NCBI GenBank assembly: GCA_003484235.1 | Contig: DNDP01000389.1 | Coordinates: forward strand, 18,054 to 29,306 | Direction: 5' to 3' | DNA: 11,253 nucleotides | Source of the DNA: Verrucomicrobiales bacterium | GTDB taxonomy: Bacteria > Verrucomicrobiota > Verrucomicrobiia > Limisphaerales > RI-55 | Shown here: positions 1 to 7,652 of the stretch, piece after piece | Layout: every line of letters begins with the position of its first letter | Numbering within the stretch: the first letter of the stretch is position 1 | The notes under the pieces: generated by a model | The model's input: the letters and a program-made list of their open reading frames with translations, nothing else | The model's database searches: none | What the model was told of the DNA's origin: nothing | Position numbers and translations under genes: made by a program

Positions 1-1196
1 CCGACGACGAGCGCGAGCGCGAGCTCGAGGTCTCGGCGATCCACGACGCCGAGGGCTACCGGCTGCTGCGCGAGTATTTCGCCTTTCCACAACGGTTTCT
101 TTTCTTTGAACTCGCCGGTTTTCAGGCGGCTTTCAATTCCCTGTCCGGCGAAGAGGTCGACGTGATCATTGGCTTGGATGACGTTGAAACACGGCTGGAA
201 GGACGGGTGGATCGAGGAACCTTCGATCTCTTCTGCACGCCGGTGGTGAACCTGTTTCCAAAGACGCTGGACCGCATCCCGCTCAGCAACCGGTTTGCGG
301 AATACCACCTGGTCCCGGACCGCAACCGGCCGCTCGACTTCGAGGTCTACTCCGTGGAATCGGTGACCGGCTACGGCGAGACGCAGGATCAGGAACGGCC
401 GTTTGTTCCGTTCTATCAGGCCCGCGACACGGATCTGGAATCGTCCGCCTTCTACACCGTGCAGCGGGTGCCACGGCTGTTCAGCGAACGTGAGCGGCAA
501 TCCGGCCGTCGTTCCTCCTACGCCGGCACCGACGTATTCGTTTCGATCGTCGATGCTGACATGGCGCCGCACAGTCCGGATCTGAAGCAGTTGGGAATTC
601 GTGCCTGGTGCACGAACCGACATCTGCCCATCCAGATGGCCAAGGGCATCGGACAGTCCGACTTCAGCATGGACGTGGGCGCGCCGATCCGGACCATCCG
701 CATCATCAATGGCCCCACCATTCCCCGTGCGAGCCTCGTGCTGGCCGGCCAAAATCCGGACAAGCCCCAGGTGGCTTCGGGACGGTTCGCCTGGCGGCTG
801 GTGAGCCATCTTTCGTTGAACTATTTCTCGCTGCTCGACAAGGGAAGCGAGACCGGCGCCGAGGGGCTCCGTGAAATTCTCCGGCTCTACTCGGATCCGC
901 AGGATCGACAGACGTTGAAGCAGGTCGATGGCGTTCGCAGTGTTTCCCACAAGTCCATCGTCCGTCGCGTGGCATCCGGCGGCCCCATCACCTTTGCGCG
1001 CGGACTGGAGATCACGGTGCAGTTCGACGAGAACGCCTTCGAGGGGCAGGGGGTGTTTGTCCTGGGCGCGGTATTGGAGCGTTTTTTTGCGCGCTATGTC
1101 GCGCTGAACTCGTTTGTGGAAGTTGTCATCAGCTCGCAGCAAAGGAAGGAGATCATGCGATGGCCGGCCCAGCTGGGAACCCGCCCCGTCCTGTAA
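1..1196 (+). CDS. tssF: TssF, T6SS baseplate subunit (5'-truncated by window edge)
   Basis: TssF is a core protein of the cytoplasmic T6SS baseplate; with TssG, TssE and TssK it forms the wedge around the VgrG hub. The frame is open from base 3 to the TAA at 1194-1196, giving 397 visible residues, whereas full TssF is usually about 580-620, so roughly the first 200 residues lie upstream. Visible residues 18-37 (bases 54-113) carry the TssF signature: GYRLL, then REYFAFP, then RFLFFEL. A second family block, CTPVVNLF, lies near bases 234-257, followed by a VPD and EVYSV segment. The protein ends in the characteristic GTRPVL. The GTG at 162 is internal, not the start, because the signature lies upstream of it. 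The 3' end overlaps tssG by 37 nt, indicating co-transcription and probable translational coupling. Identification rests on recognised motifs and gene order and is secure. Confidence 0.95.
   Translation, partial: DDERERELEVSAIHDAEGYRLLREYFAFPQRFLFFELAGFQAAFNSLSGEEVDVIIGLDDVETRLEGRVDRGTFDLFCTPVVNLFPKTLDRIPLSNRFAEYHLVPDRNRPLDFEVYSVESVTGYGETQDQERPFVPFYQARDTDLESSAFYTVQRVPRLFSERERQSGRRSSYAGTDVFVSIVDADMAPHSPDLKQLGIRAWCTNRHLPIQMAKGIGQSDFSMDVGAPIRTIRIINGPTIPRASLVLAGQNPDKPQVASGRFAWRLVSHLSLNYFSLLDKGSETGAEGLREILRLYSDPQDRQTLKQVDGVRSVSHKSIVRRVASGGPITFARGLEITVQFDENAFEGQGVFVLGAVLERFFARYVALNSFVEVVISSQQRKEIMRWPAQLGTRPVL
1146..1151 (+). promoter_or_regulatory. Shine-Dalgarno site of tssG inside tssF
   Basis: AAGGAG sits 8 nt before the ATG at 1160, within the last codons of tssF. 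It is a near-perfect anti-SD match at ideal spacing. It fixes the tssG start and shows that the host uses canonical SD initiation. An ATG at 1155 lies in the tssF frame and is not the tssG start. Confidence 0.8.
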
Positions 1197-2188
1197 TCGA
1201 CGAGATTGCCGCGAACCCTCCGGGCTTCGACTTCTTCGCGGCGATCCGGCGCGTGCAGGCGGAGTTCAGCGATCGTCCCCGGATAGGTTGTTCACTTCGA
1301 CCCTCGGGGGATCCGATCAGGTTTGCGCAGACCCCCGCCCTGGATTTCGCCCCCTCGACCCTTGAGTCCCTGCAGGTTTCTGCCGACGACCCGACCCGTC
1401 CACCCACGCTCTTTGCCCGGCACTTTGGCGTCTTCGGCCCGAATGGCGCACTGCCGCTTTGTCTGACCGAGTACGCGCGCGACCGGATCTACCACCACGG
1501 TGACCGCACGTTTGCCGCCTTTTGCAATGTCTTTCATCACCGGCTCATGTCGCTGTTCTTCCGTGCCTGGGCGGAGTCCAACAAGGCGGTGGACATGGAC
1601 CGGCCGGGGGACTCGCACTGGGTGCATTATCTGGGCGCGCTGTTCGGCCTGAGCGGCGAGGCGTTCTGGAACCGGGACAGCGTCCCCGACCGGGCCAAGC
1701 TCTACTTCTCCGGCCGCCTGGTGGCGCAGAGCCGCAACGCGGAGGGGTTGGCCGCCATCGTCCGTGATTTCTTCAATGTCGACACCGAGCTGGTGCCCTT
1801 TGTTGGCCGTTGGATGAACCTGCCTGACGAATACCAATGGAAGCTTGGCGATTCGCGGGATACGGGAAGCCTCGGGCGCACCACCATTGTCGGTTCGCGG
1901 GTCTGGGCGGGGCAGCTGCACTTTCGACTGCGCCTGGGTCCGATGCGGCTCGTCGACCTCGAACGGATGCTGCCCTCGGGCGGTTCGTTCCGCCGGCTGC
2001 GGGACTGGGTGCGGCTCTACACCACCGACCAGTTCACCTGGGACGTGCAGATGATTCTCGCCCGCGAGGAGGTTCCGGCAGTCCAGCTTGGGAAATCGGG
2101 CCGGGTGGGCTGGACCACCTGGTTGAAGACGAAACCTTTCGACCACGACGCGGAGGACATCATTGTCAATCCGGAGGCGGCGGGATGA
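1160..2188 (+). CDS. tssG: TssG, T6SS baseplate subunit
   Basis: TssG (VasB/ImpH family) is the partner of two TssF copies in the baseplate wedge and links to TssK and the membrane complex. The 342-aa length is normal for the family. The N-terminal FDFFAAIRRVQ (residues 23-33) is the usual TssG opening motif. Residues 90-109 carry the strongest signature, GVFGPNG followed by LPLCLTEYARDR, and the following helix-rich stretch contains FHHRLMSLFFRAW (125-137). The C-terminal end contains GRVGWTTWL (314-322). The ATG at 1160 is chosen because it has a strong SD and because the encoded protein then begins shortly before the FDFF motif, as in relatives. It overlaps tssF by 37 nt; tssH follows after a 120-nt spacer. 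No truncation or missing segment is visible. Confidence 0.95.
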   Translation: MAGPAGNPPRPVIDEIAANPPGFDFFAAIRRVQAEFSDRPRIGCSLRPSGDPIRFAQTPALDFAPSTLESLQVSADDPTRPPTLFARHFGVFGPNGALPLCLTEYARDRIYHHGDRTFAAFCNVFHHRLMSLFFRAWAESNKAVDMDRPGDSHWVHYLGALFGLSGEAFWNRDSVPDRAKLYFSGRLVAQSRNAEGLAAIVRDFFNVDTELVPFVGRWMNLPDEYQWKLGDSRDTGSLGRTTIVGSRVWAGQLHFRLRLGPMRLVDLERMLPSGGSFRRLRDWVRLYTTDQFTWDVQMILAREEVPAVQLGKSGRVGWTTWLKTKPFDHDAEDIIVNPEAAG

Positions 2189-2316
2189 GGTTCTCAAACA
2201 CAGTCTTGAAGGCTACCACGGGCCGGAGCATCCTGACCCATCTCCTTCCAGCGCCGCGGCACCGTCGGGCAGGCATCGAGCAGTTCGAACCAACAACCAC
2301 CATGACCCATGGCTGA
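2185..2316 (+). other. tssG-tssH spacer with a possible 43-codon coupling ORF
   Basis: This covers the 120 nt between tssG and tssH. An ATG at 2185 overlaps the tssG stop as ATGA and opens a 43-codon frame that ends with TGA at 2314-2316, just inside tssH, so it overlaps the tssH start by 8 nt. The predicted peptide (begins MRFSNTVLK, ends MTHG) resembles no family I know and is rich in Pro, His, Arg and Thr, as expected of non-coding GC-rich DNA. tssH itself has no recognisable SD, so ribosomes finishing this frame could re-initiate at 2309. A nested four-codon frame, ATG at 2302 to the same TGA, would do the same. Whether the peptide is made is unknown; the positional overlaps are what is seen. 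Confidence 0.25.
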
Positions 2317-5023
2317 AATCAAACGCGCCACCCTCTTCGGCAAACTCAATCCGATTGGCTACAAGGCGATCGAGGCTGCCACCGTCTTCTGCAAGATGCG
2401 CGGCAATCCCTACGTGGAAACGGTGCACTGGCTGCACCAGCTCCTGCAGCAGCCGGATTCGGACGTGTTGCGGATCATCCGCCACTTCTCGCTGGATGCC
2501 TCCCGGCTGGCGACGGATCTGACGGTGGCGCTCGACCGCCTGCCGCGCGGGGCAACGGCCATTTCGGATTTCTCGCCCCAGATCGAAACGGCGCTGCAGC
2601 AGGCCTGGATCTATTCCACGCTGCTCTTCGGCGAAGGCCAGGTGCGGACCGGTCATCTGGTGGTCGCCTTTCTCAAGTCGGCCGAGCTGCGGAACAGCTT
2701 CACCGCGCTGTCGAAGGAGTTTTCCAAGATCAAGGCGGAGGCCCTGTCCGATGAGTTTCACAAGATCGTGGCCGGCTCCGTCGAGGACGCTCAACGGGCC
2801 AGCGACGGGAGCGGGCTCAGCGCCGACGCGGCGCCGGGCGAAACCAGCGGCGCGATCGGCCCGGCGGAGATGGGCAAGCAGGAGGCGCTGAAGCGGTTCA
2901 CCACGAATCTCACCGAGCGCGTCCGCAAGGGGGAGATTGATCCCATCATCGGTCGCGACGAGGAGATTCGCCAGTGCGTGGACATTCTCATGCGCCGCCG
3001 GCAGAACAATCCCATCCTCACGGGCGAGGCGGGCGTCGGCAAGACGGCGGTCGTCGAGGGCTTCGCCCACCGCATCGTGGCGGGCGACGTGCCGCCGGCG
3101 ATCAAGGACGTCGATGTGTTGTCGCTCGACATCGGGTTGCTGCAGGCCGGCGCCAGCATGAAGGGCGAGTTCGAGCAGCGCTTGCGCAGCGTGATCGACG
3201 AGGTGCAGGCCTCGCCCAAGCCGATCATCCTTTTCATCGATGAGGTGCACACGTTGGTCGGAGCCGGCGGAGCGGCCGGCACGGGTGACGCCGCCAACCT
3301 GTTGAAGCCGGCGCTGGCGCGGGGCACCCTGCGAACCATCGCCGCCACCACCTGGGACGAGTACAAGAAATACATCGAGAAGGATCCGGCCCTGACGCGT
3401 CGGTTCCAGACCGTCAAGGTGGACGAGCCCGACGAGGAAAAATGCATCAGGATGATGCGCGCGGTCGTTGCGCCATTTGAAAAGCATCATCGCGTGCAGA
3501 TCCTTGATGAAGCGATCGATTCTGCCGTGCGCCTCTCGCACAGGTACATTCCCGCCCGGCAGCTGCCCGACAAGGCGGTAAGCCTGATCGACACCGCCAG
3601 CGCAAGGGTCGCCGTCAGTCAGCACGCCGTGCCGGCCGAGGTGGATGATTGCCGCCGCCGCATCCAGGCTTTGGAGACTGAGATCGAGATCATTGGTCGG
3701 GAGACCGCCGTGGGCATGGATCACGTTGGGCGGTCCGCCGCGATTCATGATCGCCTCGCCGGAGAGCAGAAGAAGCTGGCGGAACTTGAGAAGCACTGGA
3801 GCGAGGAGAAGGAACTGGTCAACCAGATCCTGGATCTCCGCGGCAAACTTCGGGGATCTGGTGAAGCCGTCGATCAACCCGAGGCCAAGCCGGCCGAGGC
3901 CAAGGAAGGCAATGGCGGACTCAAGCCGGAGGAGCGTGACAAGCTGCTTGCCGAACTGCGGGAAAAGCAGGCGAAGCTGAAGGAGTTTCAAGGCGAGAAT
4001 CCGTTGATCTTTCCCAGCGTGGACGAGGGCGCGATTGCCAGCGTCGTGGCGGACTGGACCGGGATACCCGTCGGCCGCATGGTGAAGAATGAGATCGAGC
4101 AGGTGCTGAAGCTGGCGGACATCCTGGAGCGCAGGGTCATCGGTCAGCGACACGCGCTGGAACAGATTGCCCGCCGGATACAGACCAGCCGGGCACGTTT
4201 GGACAACCCGAACCGGCCCATCGGCGTGTTCATGCTGGCGGGCCCCAGCGGCACGGGCAAGACGGAGACCGCGCTGTCCCTCGCGGAGGCCCTCTACGGC
4301 GGCGAACAGAATCTCATCTCGATCAACATGAGTGAGTTTCAGGAGGCGCACACCGTCAGCACGCTGAAGGGATCGCCGCCCGGCTACGTCGGCTACGGCG
4401 AAGGCGGCATCCTCACCGAGGCCGTCCGGCGCAAACCCTACAGCGTGGTGCTGCTTGACGAGGTAGAGAAGGCGCACTCGGACGTGCACGAGATCTTCTT
4501 CCAGGTGTTCGACAAGGGCTGGATGGAGGACTCGGAGGGGCGATTCATCGATTTCAAGAACACCATCATCATCCTCACCAGCAACGCTGCGCAGGACGTG
4601 GTCATCAGCATGTGCAAGGATCCGGAGCTGATGCCCTCGGCCGACGGGCTGGAAAAGGCAATGCGGGGACCCCTCACCAAGGTCTTCCCGGATGCACTGC
4701 TCAACCGGTTGGTCGTAATCCCCTTCTTCCCCATTTCGCAGGAGATGCTGAAGGTCATCATCGGGCTCAACCTGAAGAAGGTCGAACGCCGGGTCATCGA
4801 GAATCACAGGGTGCCGTTCACCTACGAAGAGTCGATCCCCGAACTCATCGCCCGGCGCTGCACCGAACTGGAACGGGGCGCCCGCATGGTCGATGCCATG
4901 ATCACCAACACGCTGCTGCCGGAGATTGGCCGCGAAGTGCTCACCCGGCTGGCGGAGGGCCGCGCGATCGAGCGGGTGCACGTGCTGGAGAAGGAAGGTG
5001 ACTTCGCCTTTGCCTTCGAATAG
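2309..5023 (+). CDS. tssH: TssH/ClpV, AAA+ unfoldase that recycles the T6SS sheath
   Basis: ClpV is a hexameric cytoplasmic Clp/Hsp100 ATPase that binds the contracted TssB-TssC sheath and disassembles it for reuse. The 904-aa length is typical. The N-terminal sheath-binding ClpN domain (about 1-150) opens with the family-specific ATLFGKLNPIGYKAIE and GNPYVETVHWLHQ. The first AAA+ domain has Walker A GEAGVGKT (239-246), Walker B ILFIDE (307-312), pore-loop segment GASMKGEFE (281-289) and an Arg-finger pair R364-R365. A charged coiled-coil middle domain (about 440-560) includes a Pro/Ala/Glu linker near 522-537. The second AAA+ domain has Walker A GPSGTGKT (645-652), GYVGYGEGG (692-700), Walker B VVLLDE (713-718), sensor 1 N759 and sensor 2 GAR (857-859). 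All catalytic residues are present, so both rings should be active. The start at 2309 is set by the conserved N-terminus; no SD is visible. ClpN and context favour ClpV over ClpB. Confidence 0.97.
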   Translation: MAEIKRATLFGKLNPIGYKAIEAATVFCKMRGNPYVETVHWLHQLLQQPDSDVLRIIRHFSLDASRLATDLTVALDRLPRGATAISDFSPQIETALQQAWIYSTLLFGEGQVRTGHLVVAFLKSAELRNSFTALSKEFSKIKAEALSDEFHKIVAGSVEDAQRASDGSGLSADAAPGETSGAIGPAEMGKQEALKRFTTNLTERVRKGEIDPIIGRDEEIRQCVDILMRRRQNNPILTGEAGVGKTAVVEGFAHRIVAGDVPPAIKDVDVLSLDIGLLQAGASMKGEFEQRLRSVIDEVQASPKPIILFIDEVHTLVGAGGAAGTGDAANLLKPALARGTLRTIAATTWDEYKKYIEKDPALTRRFQTVKVDEPDEEKCIRMMRAVVAPFEKHHRVQILDEAIDSAVRLSHRYIPARQLPDKAVSLIDTASARVAVSQHAVPAEVDDCRRRIQALETEIEIIGRETAVGMDHVGRSAAIHDRLAGEQKKLAELEKHWSEEKELVNQILDLRGKLRGSGEAVDQPEAKPAEAKEGNGGLKPEERDKLLAELREKQAKLKEFQGENPLIFPSVDEGAIASVVADWTGIPVGRMVKNEIEQVLKLADILERRVIGQRHALEQIARRIQTSRARLDNPNRPIGVFMLAGPSGTGKTETALSLAEALYGGEQNLISINMSEFQEAHTVSTLKGSPPGYVGYGEGGILTEAVRRKPYSVVLLDEVEKAHSDVHEIFFQVFDKGWMEDSEGRFIDFKNTIIILTSNAAQDVVISMCKDPELMPSADGLEKAMRGPLTKVFPDALLNRLVVIPFFPISQEMLKVIIGLNLKKVERRVIENHRVPFTYEESIPELIARRCTELERGARMVDAMITNTLLPEIGREVLTRLAEGRAIERVHVLEKEGDFAFAFE

Positions 5024-5064
5024 TCGCCTGGTCGGGAAGATGGTTGGATGAACCGGATGGCGGA

Positions 5065-5092
5065 GTTCCAACCGCCGGTGGCGGCCTGGAAC
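5065..5092 (+). promoter_or_regulatory. Hairpin in the tssH-vgrG spacer
   Basis: The 145-nt spacer 5024-5168 has no gene. It contains an inverted repeat: GTTCCA (5065-5070) pairs with TGGAAC (5087-5092), and inside it CCGCC (5072-5076) pairs with GGCGG (5080-5084) around a GGT loop, with a small 1x2 internal loop between stems. There is no T-run after it, so it is not a standard rho-independent terminator. It could be an mRNA-processing or stability element, or a partial attenuator separating baseplate/ClpV genes from the VgrG-effector block. I see no convincing sigma-70 or sigma-54 promoter in the spacer. Confidence 0.35.
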
Positions 5093-5168
5093 CGGTGACG
5101 GTGGCGGCGAAATTGAACTTGAGACGACTGCTGCTTGGAACGATGATCTGACTCACATCTCCAGAGGC

Positions 5169-7217
5169 ATGCCTGTACAACAGCAAAACCGGATCTTGGC
5201 CATCAGCACCGCGCTGGGGGATGACGCGCTGGTGCTCAAGGCGATCTCGGTCGAGGAGCCGTTGGGGCGCCTTTTCCGGATCGAGGCGGAACTTGCCTCG
5301 GAGGACGCCGAGATCGACTTCGACAAGATTGTCGGCACCAACGCCACGATCCGGCTTGAACTCGGCGACGGCGGCACCCGCTTCTTCAACGGTGTGGTCA
5401 GCCGCTTCGTGCAGATGGGCAACAAGGGCGGTTTCGCCCGCTACCACGCCTCGCTGGTGCCGTGGTTTTGGCTGCTCACCCGCACCGCCGAGTGCCGGAT
5501 CTTTCAGGAGATGACGATTCCGGAAATCATCGAGAAGGTGTTCCGCGATCACGGACTGAACGACTACCAGCTCAATCTCAGCGAAAGCCATTCGAAGCGA
5601 GAATACTGCGTGCAGTACCGGGAAACGGATTTCAATTTTGTCAGCCGGCTGATGGAACAGGAAGGGATCTACTACTGTTTCAAGCACGAGAACGGCAAGC
5701 ACACCATGGTGCTGGCGGATTCAGCCAGCGCCCATTCTGCGGCTCCGGGGTTTGAGGAGGTGGAATTCGTTGAGCTCGAGGAAGGAGCCGAAGGGCACCT
5801 GGGAATCACCAGTTGGCAGATCGAGCGCGAAGTACAGCCGGGGACGTATGCACTCAACGACTTTGATTTCAAGCTGCCCAAGAAATCGCTCCTTTCGCTC
5901 TCGACCAAATCCCGGCAGCACGGTGCCGCCGACTTCGAGATGTACGACTATCCGGGCGAGTACGTGGAGGCGTCCGACGGCGAGCGCCTGTCAAAGGTGC
6001 GACTCGAGGAGTATCAATCCCAGCACGAGGTGTGTTCAGGCCAGGCAACGACGCGCGGCCTTTCCACGGGAAGCATCTTTAAGCTGAAGCGCCATCCCCG
6101 CGCGGACCAGAATCGTGAGTACCTGATCACGGGTGTCAGCCTGCAGGCGGAGGCGGGAGAGTTCGCCGCCGGCGGCGGCGAGGGCGGAGGCGACTTCTTT
6201 TCCTGCGCGGTGAGGGCAATGAACTCCGAAGAGGCGTTTCGGAGCCGGCAGAGCACCCCCAAGCCGCTGATCCAGGGGCCTCAGACGGCGATCGTGGTTG
6301 CGCCCGACGGCGAGGAGATCCACGTGGATGAGTTTGGCCGGGTAAAGGTGCGCTTTCACTGGGACCGGCTCGGGAAAGGGGATGAGACATCCTCCTGCTG
6401 GATCAGGGTCGCCCAGGTCTGGGCCGGCAAGCAATGGGGTGGCATCTTTACGCCACGGAAGGACCAGGAAGTCATCGTGGAGTTTCTGGAGGGTGATCCT
6501 GACCGGCCGATCATCACCGGCCGGGTTTACAACGGCGAGGCGAAACCACCCTACGAACTGCCGGCGAACAAGACGATGTCCACGCTCAAGTCCAGCTCGT
6601 CGAAGGGCGGTGCGGGCTTCAACGAGATCCGGCTCGAGGACAAGAAGGGCGACGAACAGATTTTCATCCACGCCGAGAAAAACCACGATGTCCGTGTCAA
6701 GAACGACAGCTTTGAGTGGGTGGGCAACAACCGCCATTTGGTGGTGAAGAAGGATCAGTTTGCCCACGTGGAAAACAACCAGAGCGTGATTGTCGACCAG
6801 GATCACAAGGAGAAGATCGGCAAGGACCGGCACCTGAGGGTCGTGGGCAAGGAGGCCAAGGGAGTGGATGGAAGTCTTTCGCTGACGGTCAAAGGTGATG
6901 TGGCCGAAGTGTTTGAGGCCAACCATTCAGAGACCACCAAGGCAGACTACTATTTGAAGGCGGACAACATCGTCATCGAAGGCCAGACCAACGTGACGGT
7001 GAAGGTGGGTGGATCCTCCATTGCCATAGGCGCGGATGGAATCGCGTTGAAAACTGATGGCACCATCAAGATCGAGGCGGGGGCCACCATGGATTTGAAA
7101 GCGACCGCTCCGCTGTCGATGGAATCTTCGGCCACCGCGGAATTGAAGAGCCCCGCAACCACCGTCAAGGGAGACGGGATGCTGACCTTGAAAGGCGGCG
7201 CGGTCATGATCAACTGA
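5169..7217 (+). CDS. vgrG: VgrG (TssI), T6SS spike trimer subunit
   Basis: VgrG trimers cap the Hcp tube, puncture the target envelope and carry effectors. The 682 residues contain the usual modules: a gp27-like hub from about 1-370 (starts NRILAISTALGDDALVLKAI; REYCVQYRETDFNFVSRLMEQEGIYY-type block near 144-169), a gp5-like OB fold about 375-455 (FGRVKVRFHWDR at 389-400, SCWIRVAQVWAGKQWG at 409-424, EGDPDRPIITGRVYNG at 441-456), and a repetitive beta-helix needle from about 480 to the end with alternating Val/Lys/Asp/Gly, ending GGAVMIN. There is no extra catalytic domain, so this is a non-evolved VgrG that should carry separate cargo. A Gly-rich stretch (335-341) precedes the OB fold. The start is chosen by N-terminal homology; AGAGG at 5163-5167 is only 1 nt from the ATG and is a poor SD. 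The next gene begins 8 nt after the stop, so the downstream genes form one unit with it. Confidence 0.96.
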   Translation: MPVQQQNRILAISTALGDDALVLKAISVEEPLGRLFRIEAELASEDAEIDFDKIVGTNATIRLELGDGGTRFFNGVVSRFVQMGNKGGFARYHASLVPWFWLLTRTAECRIFQEMTIPEIIEKVFRDHGLNDYQLNLSESHSKREYCVQYRETDFNFVSRLMEQEGIYYCFKHENGKHTMVLADSASAHSAAPGFEEVEFVELEEGAEGHLGITSWQIEREVQPGTYALNDFDFKLPKKSLLSLSTKSRQHGAADFEMYDYPGEYVEASDGERLSKVRLEEYQSQHEVCSGQATTRGLSTGSIFKLKRHPRADQNREYLITGVSLQAEAGEFAAGGGEGGGDFFSCAVRAMNSEEAFRSRQSTPKPLIQGPQTAIVVAPDGEEIHVDEFGRVKVRFHWDRLGKGDETSSCWIRVAQVWAGKQWGGIFTPRKDQEVIVEFLEGDPDRPIITGRVYNGEAKPPYELPANKTMSTLKSSSSKGGAGFNEIRLEDKKGDEQIFIHAEKNHDVRVKNDSFEWVGNNRHLVVKKDQFAHVENNQSVIVDQDHKEKIGKDRHLRVVGKEAKGVDGSLSLTVKGDVAEVFEANHSETTKADYYLKADNIVIEGQTNVTVKVGGSSIAIGADGIALKTDGTIKIEAGATMDLKATAPLSMESSATAELKSPATTVKGDGMLTLKGGAVMIN

Positions 7218-7225
7218 ACAGGCCT

Positions 7226-7630
7226 ATGCCAAGTCCCAAAAGCGGAAAAACCGTCACGGCGGTGATGCCGGCGGAGCCAGACAAGGCCGACGAGGCTGAT
7301 AAGGCGGATCCTGGCGAAGTGGCGAAGCTCAAGAGCGAGCAGCGCGAGTTGAAGAAGGGCAAGTACGGGGCTGAGAAGGTCAAGCCCTTGAAACCGCCCC
7401 AGACTGAGGATGAAAAGAAGGAGAAATCCAGCTGGATCGAGATTGAGCTGCTGGATGAAGACAATGAGCCGGTCGCGGGCGAAGCCTACCGGGTGAAGCT
7501 GCCGGATGGGGAGACGGTGGCGGAGGGGACACTGGATGAAAAAGGCCGTGCACGGGTGGAGGGGTTCGAGCCCGGCCAATGTGAAGTGACGTTCCCCAAT
7601 CTTGACAAATCCGTCTGGGAAGCCAAATAG
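7226..7630 (+). CDS. Small VgrG-associated protein with C-terminal beta-sandwich-like domain; possible effector adaptor
   Basis: The function is not established. The 134-aa protein has two parts. Residues about 15-68 are highly charged and low-complexity (Lys, Glu, Asp, Ala, with repeated ADKADEADKAD-like units and later Pro-Lys runs) and are probably disordered. Residues about 68-134 form a compact unit beginning SSWIEIELLDEDNEPV and continuing AYRVKLPDGETVAEGTLDEKGRARVEG. This resembles the Ig/transthyretin-like (carboxypeptidase-regulatory-like) domains often found beside or fused to T6SS spike proteins, where they are written as W-I-E-I-x-L-x-D-x-D. There is no signal peptide, cysteine or catalytic motif. 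It starts 8 nt after vgrG and lies directly before the peptidase gene. I infer a structural link or adaptor between spike and cargo. An independent small effector cannot be excluded. Confidence 0.8.
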   Translation: MPSPKSGKTVTAVMPAEPDKADEADKADPGEVAKLKSEQRELKKGKYGAEKVKPLKPPQTEDEKKEKSSWIEIELLDEDNEPVAGEAYRVKLPDGETVAEGTLDEKGRARVEGFEPGQCEVTFPNLDKSVWEAK

Positions 7631-7644
7631 CCCGCTTGGCGGGC
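7630..7644 (+). promoter_or_regulatory. Hairpin bridging the stop codon and the effector ribosome-binding site
   Basis: GCCCGC (7630-7635) pairs perfectly with GCGGGC (7639-7644) around a TTG loop. The 5' arm begins at the last base of the upstream TAG stop, and the 3' arm overlaps the first bases of the SD for the gene at 7653. No T-run follows, so it is not a terminator. It may tune initiation of the peptidase gene relative to the upstream gene. Confidence 0.4.
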
Positions 7645-7650
7645 GGTGAT
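7642..7650 (+). promoter_or_regulatory. Extended Shine-Dalgarno of the peptidase gene
   Basis: GGCGGTGAT matches the extended anti-SD complement GGAGGTGAT at 8 of 9 bases, with its core about 6 nt before the ATG at 7653. This supports 7653 as the start. Its first three bases lie in the 3' arm of the overlapping hairpin. Confidence 0.6.
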
Positions 7651-7652
7651 TC

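Noticed and set aside
162..1196. Treating the GTG at 162 as the start of a short TssF
   Set aside because: The frame is open to the window edge, and the GYRLL / YFAFP / RFLFFEL TssF signature lies upstream of this GTG, so the gene is simply cut by the window.
2163..2522. A 119-codon + strand frame spanning the tssG-tssH junction
   Set aside because: Most of it overlaps the conserved N-terminus of ClpV in another frame; Ser/Arg/Pro-rich composition typical of a shadow.
2213..5071. A 952-codon open frame on the minus strand covering all of tssH
   Set aside because: Its length is striking, but it mirrors a well-conserved + strand gene with all ATPase motifs. In GC-rich DNA the codon bias of the real gene removes stops from the antisense frame. 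The translation is rich in Arg, His, Leu and Ala and shows no family motif.
5065..5092. Rho-independent terminator after tssH
   Set aside because: The stem is convincing but is followed by CCGGTGACGG rather than a T-run.
5113..5147. Promoter before vgrG (TTGAAC as a -35 box)
   Set aside because: No acceptable -10 hexamer lies 16-18 nt downstream, and no sigma-54 GG-N10-GC pattern fits.
6609..7217. Evolved VgrG with a C-terminal toxin domain
   Set aside because: Everything after the OB fold is repetitive beta-helix needle sequence ending at GGAVMIN; no catalytic motif or added domain.
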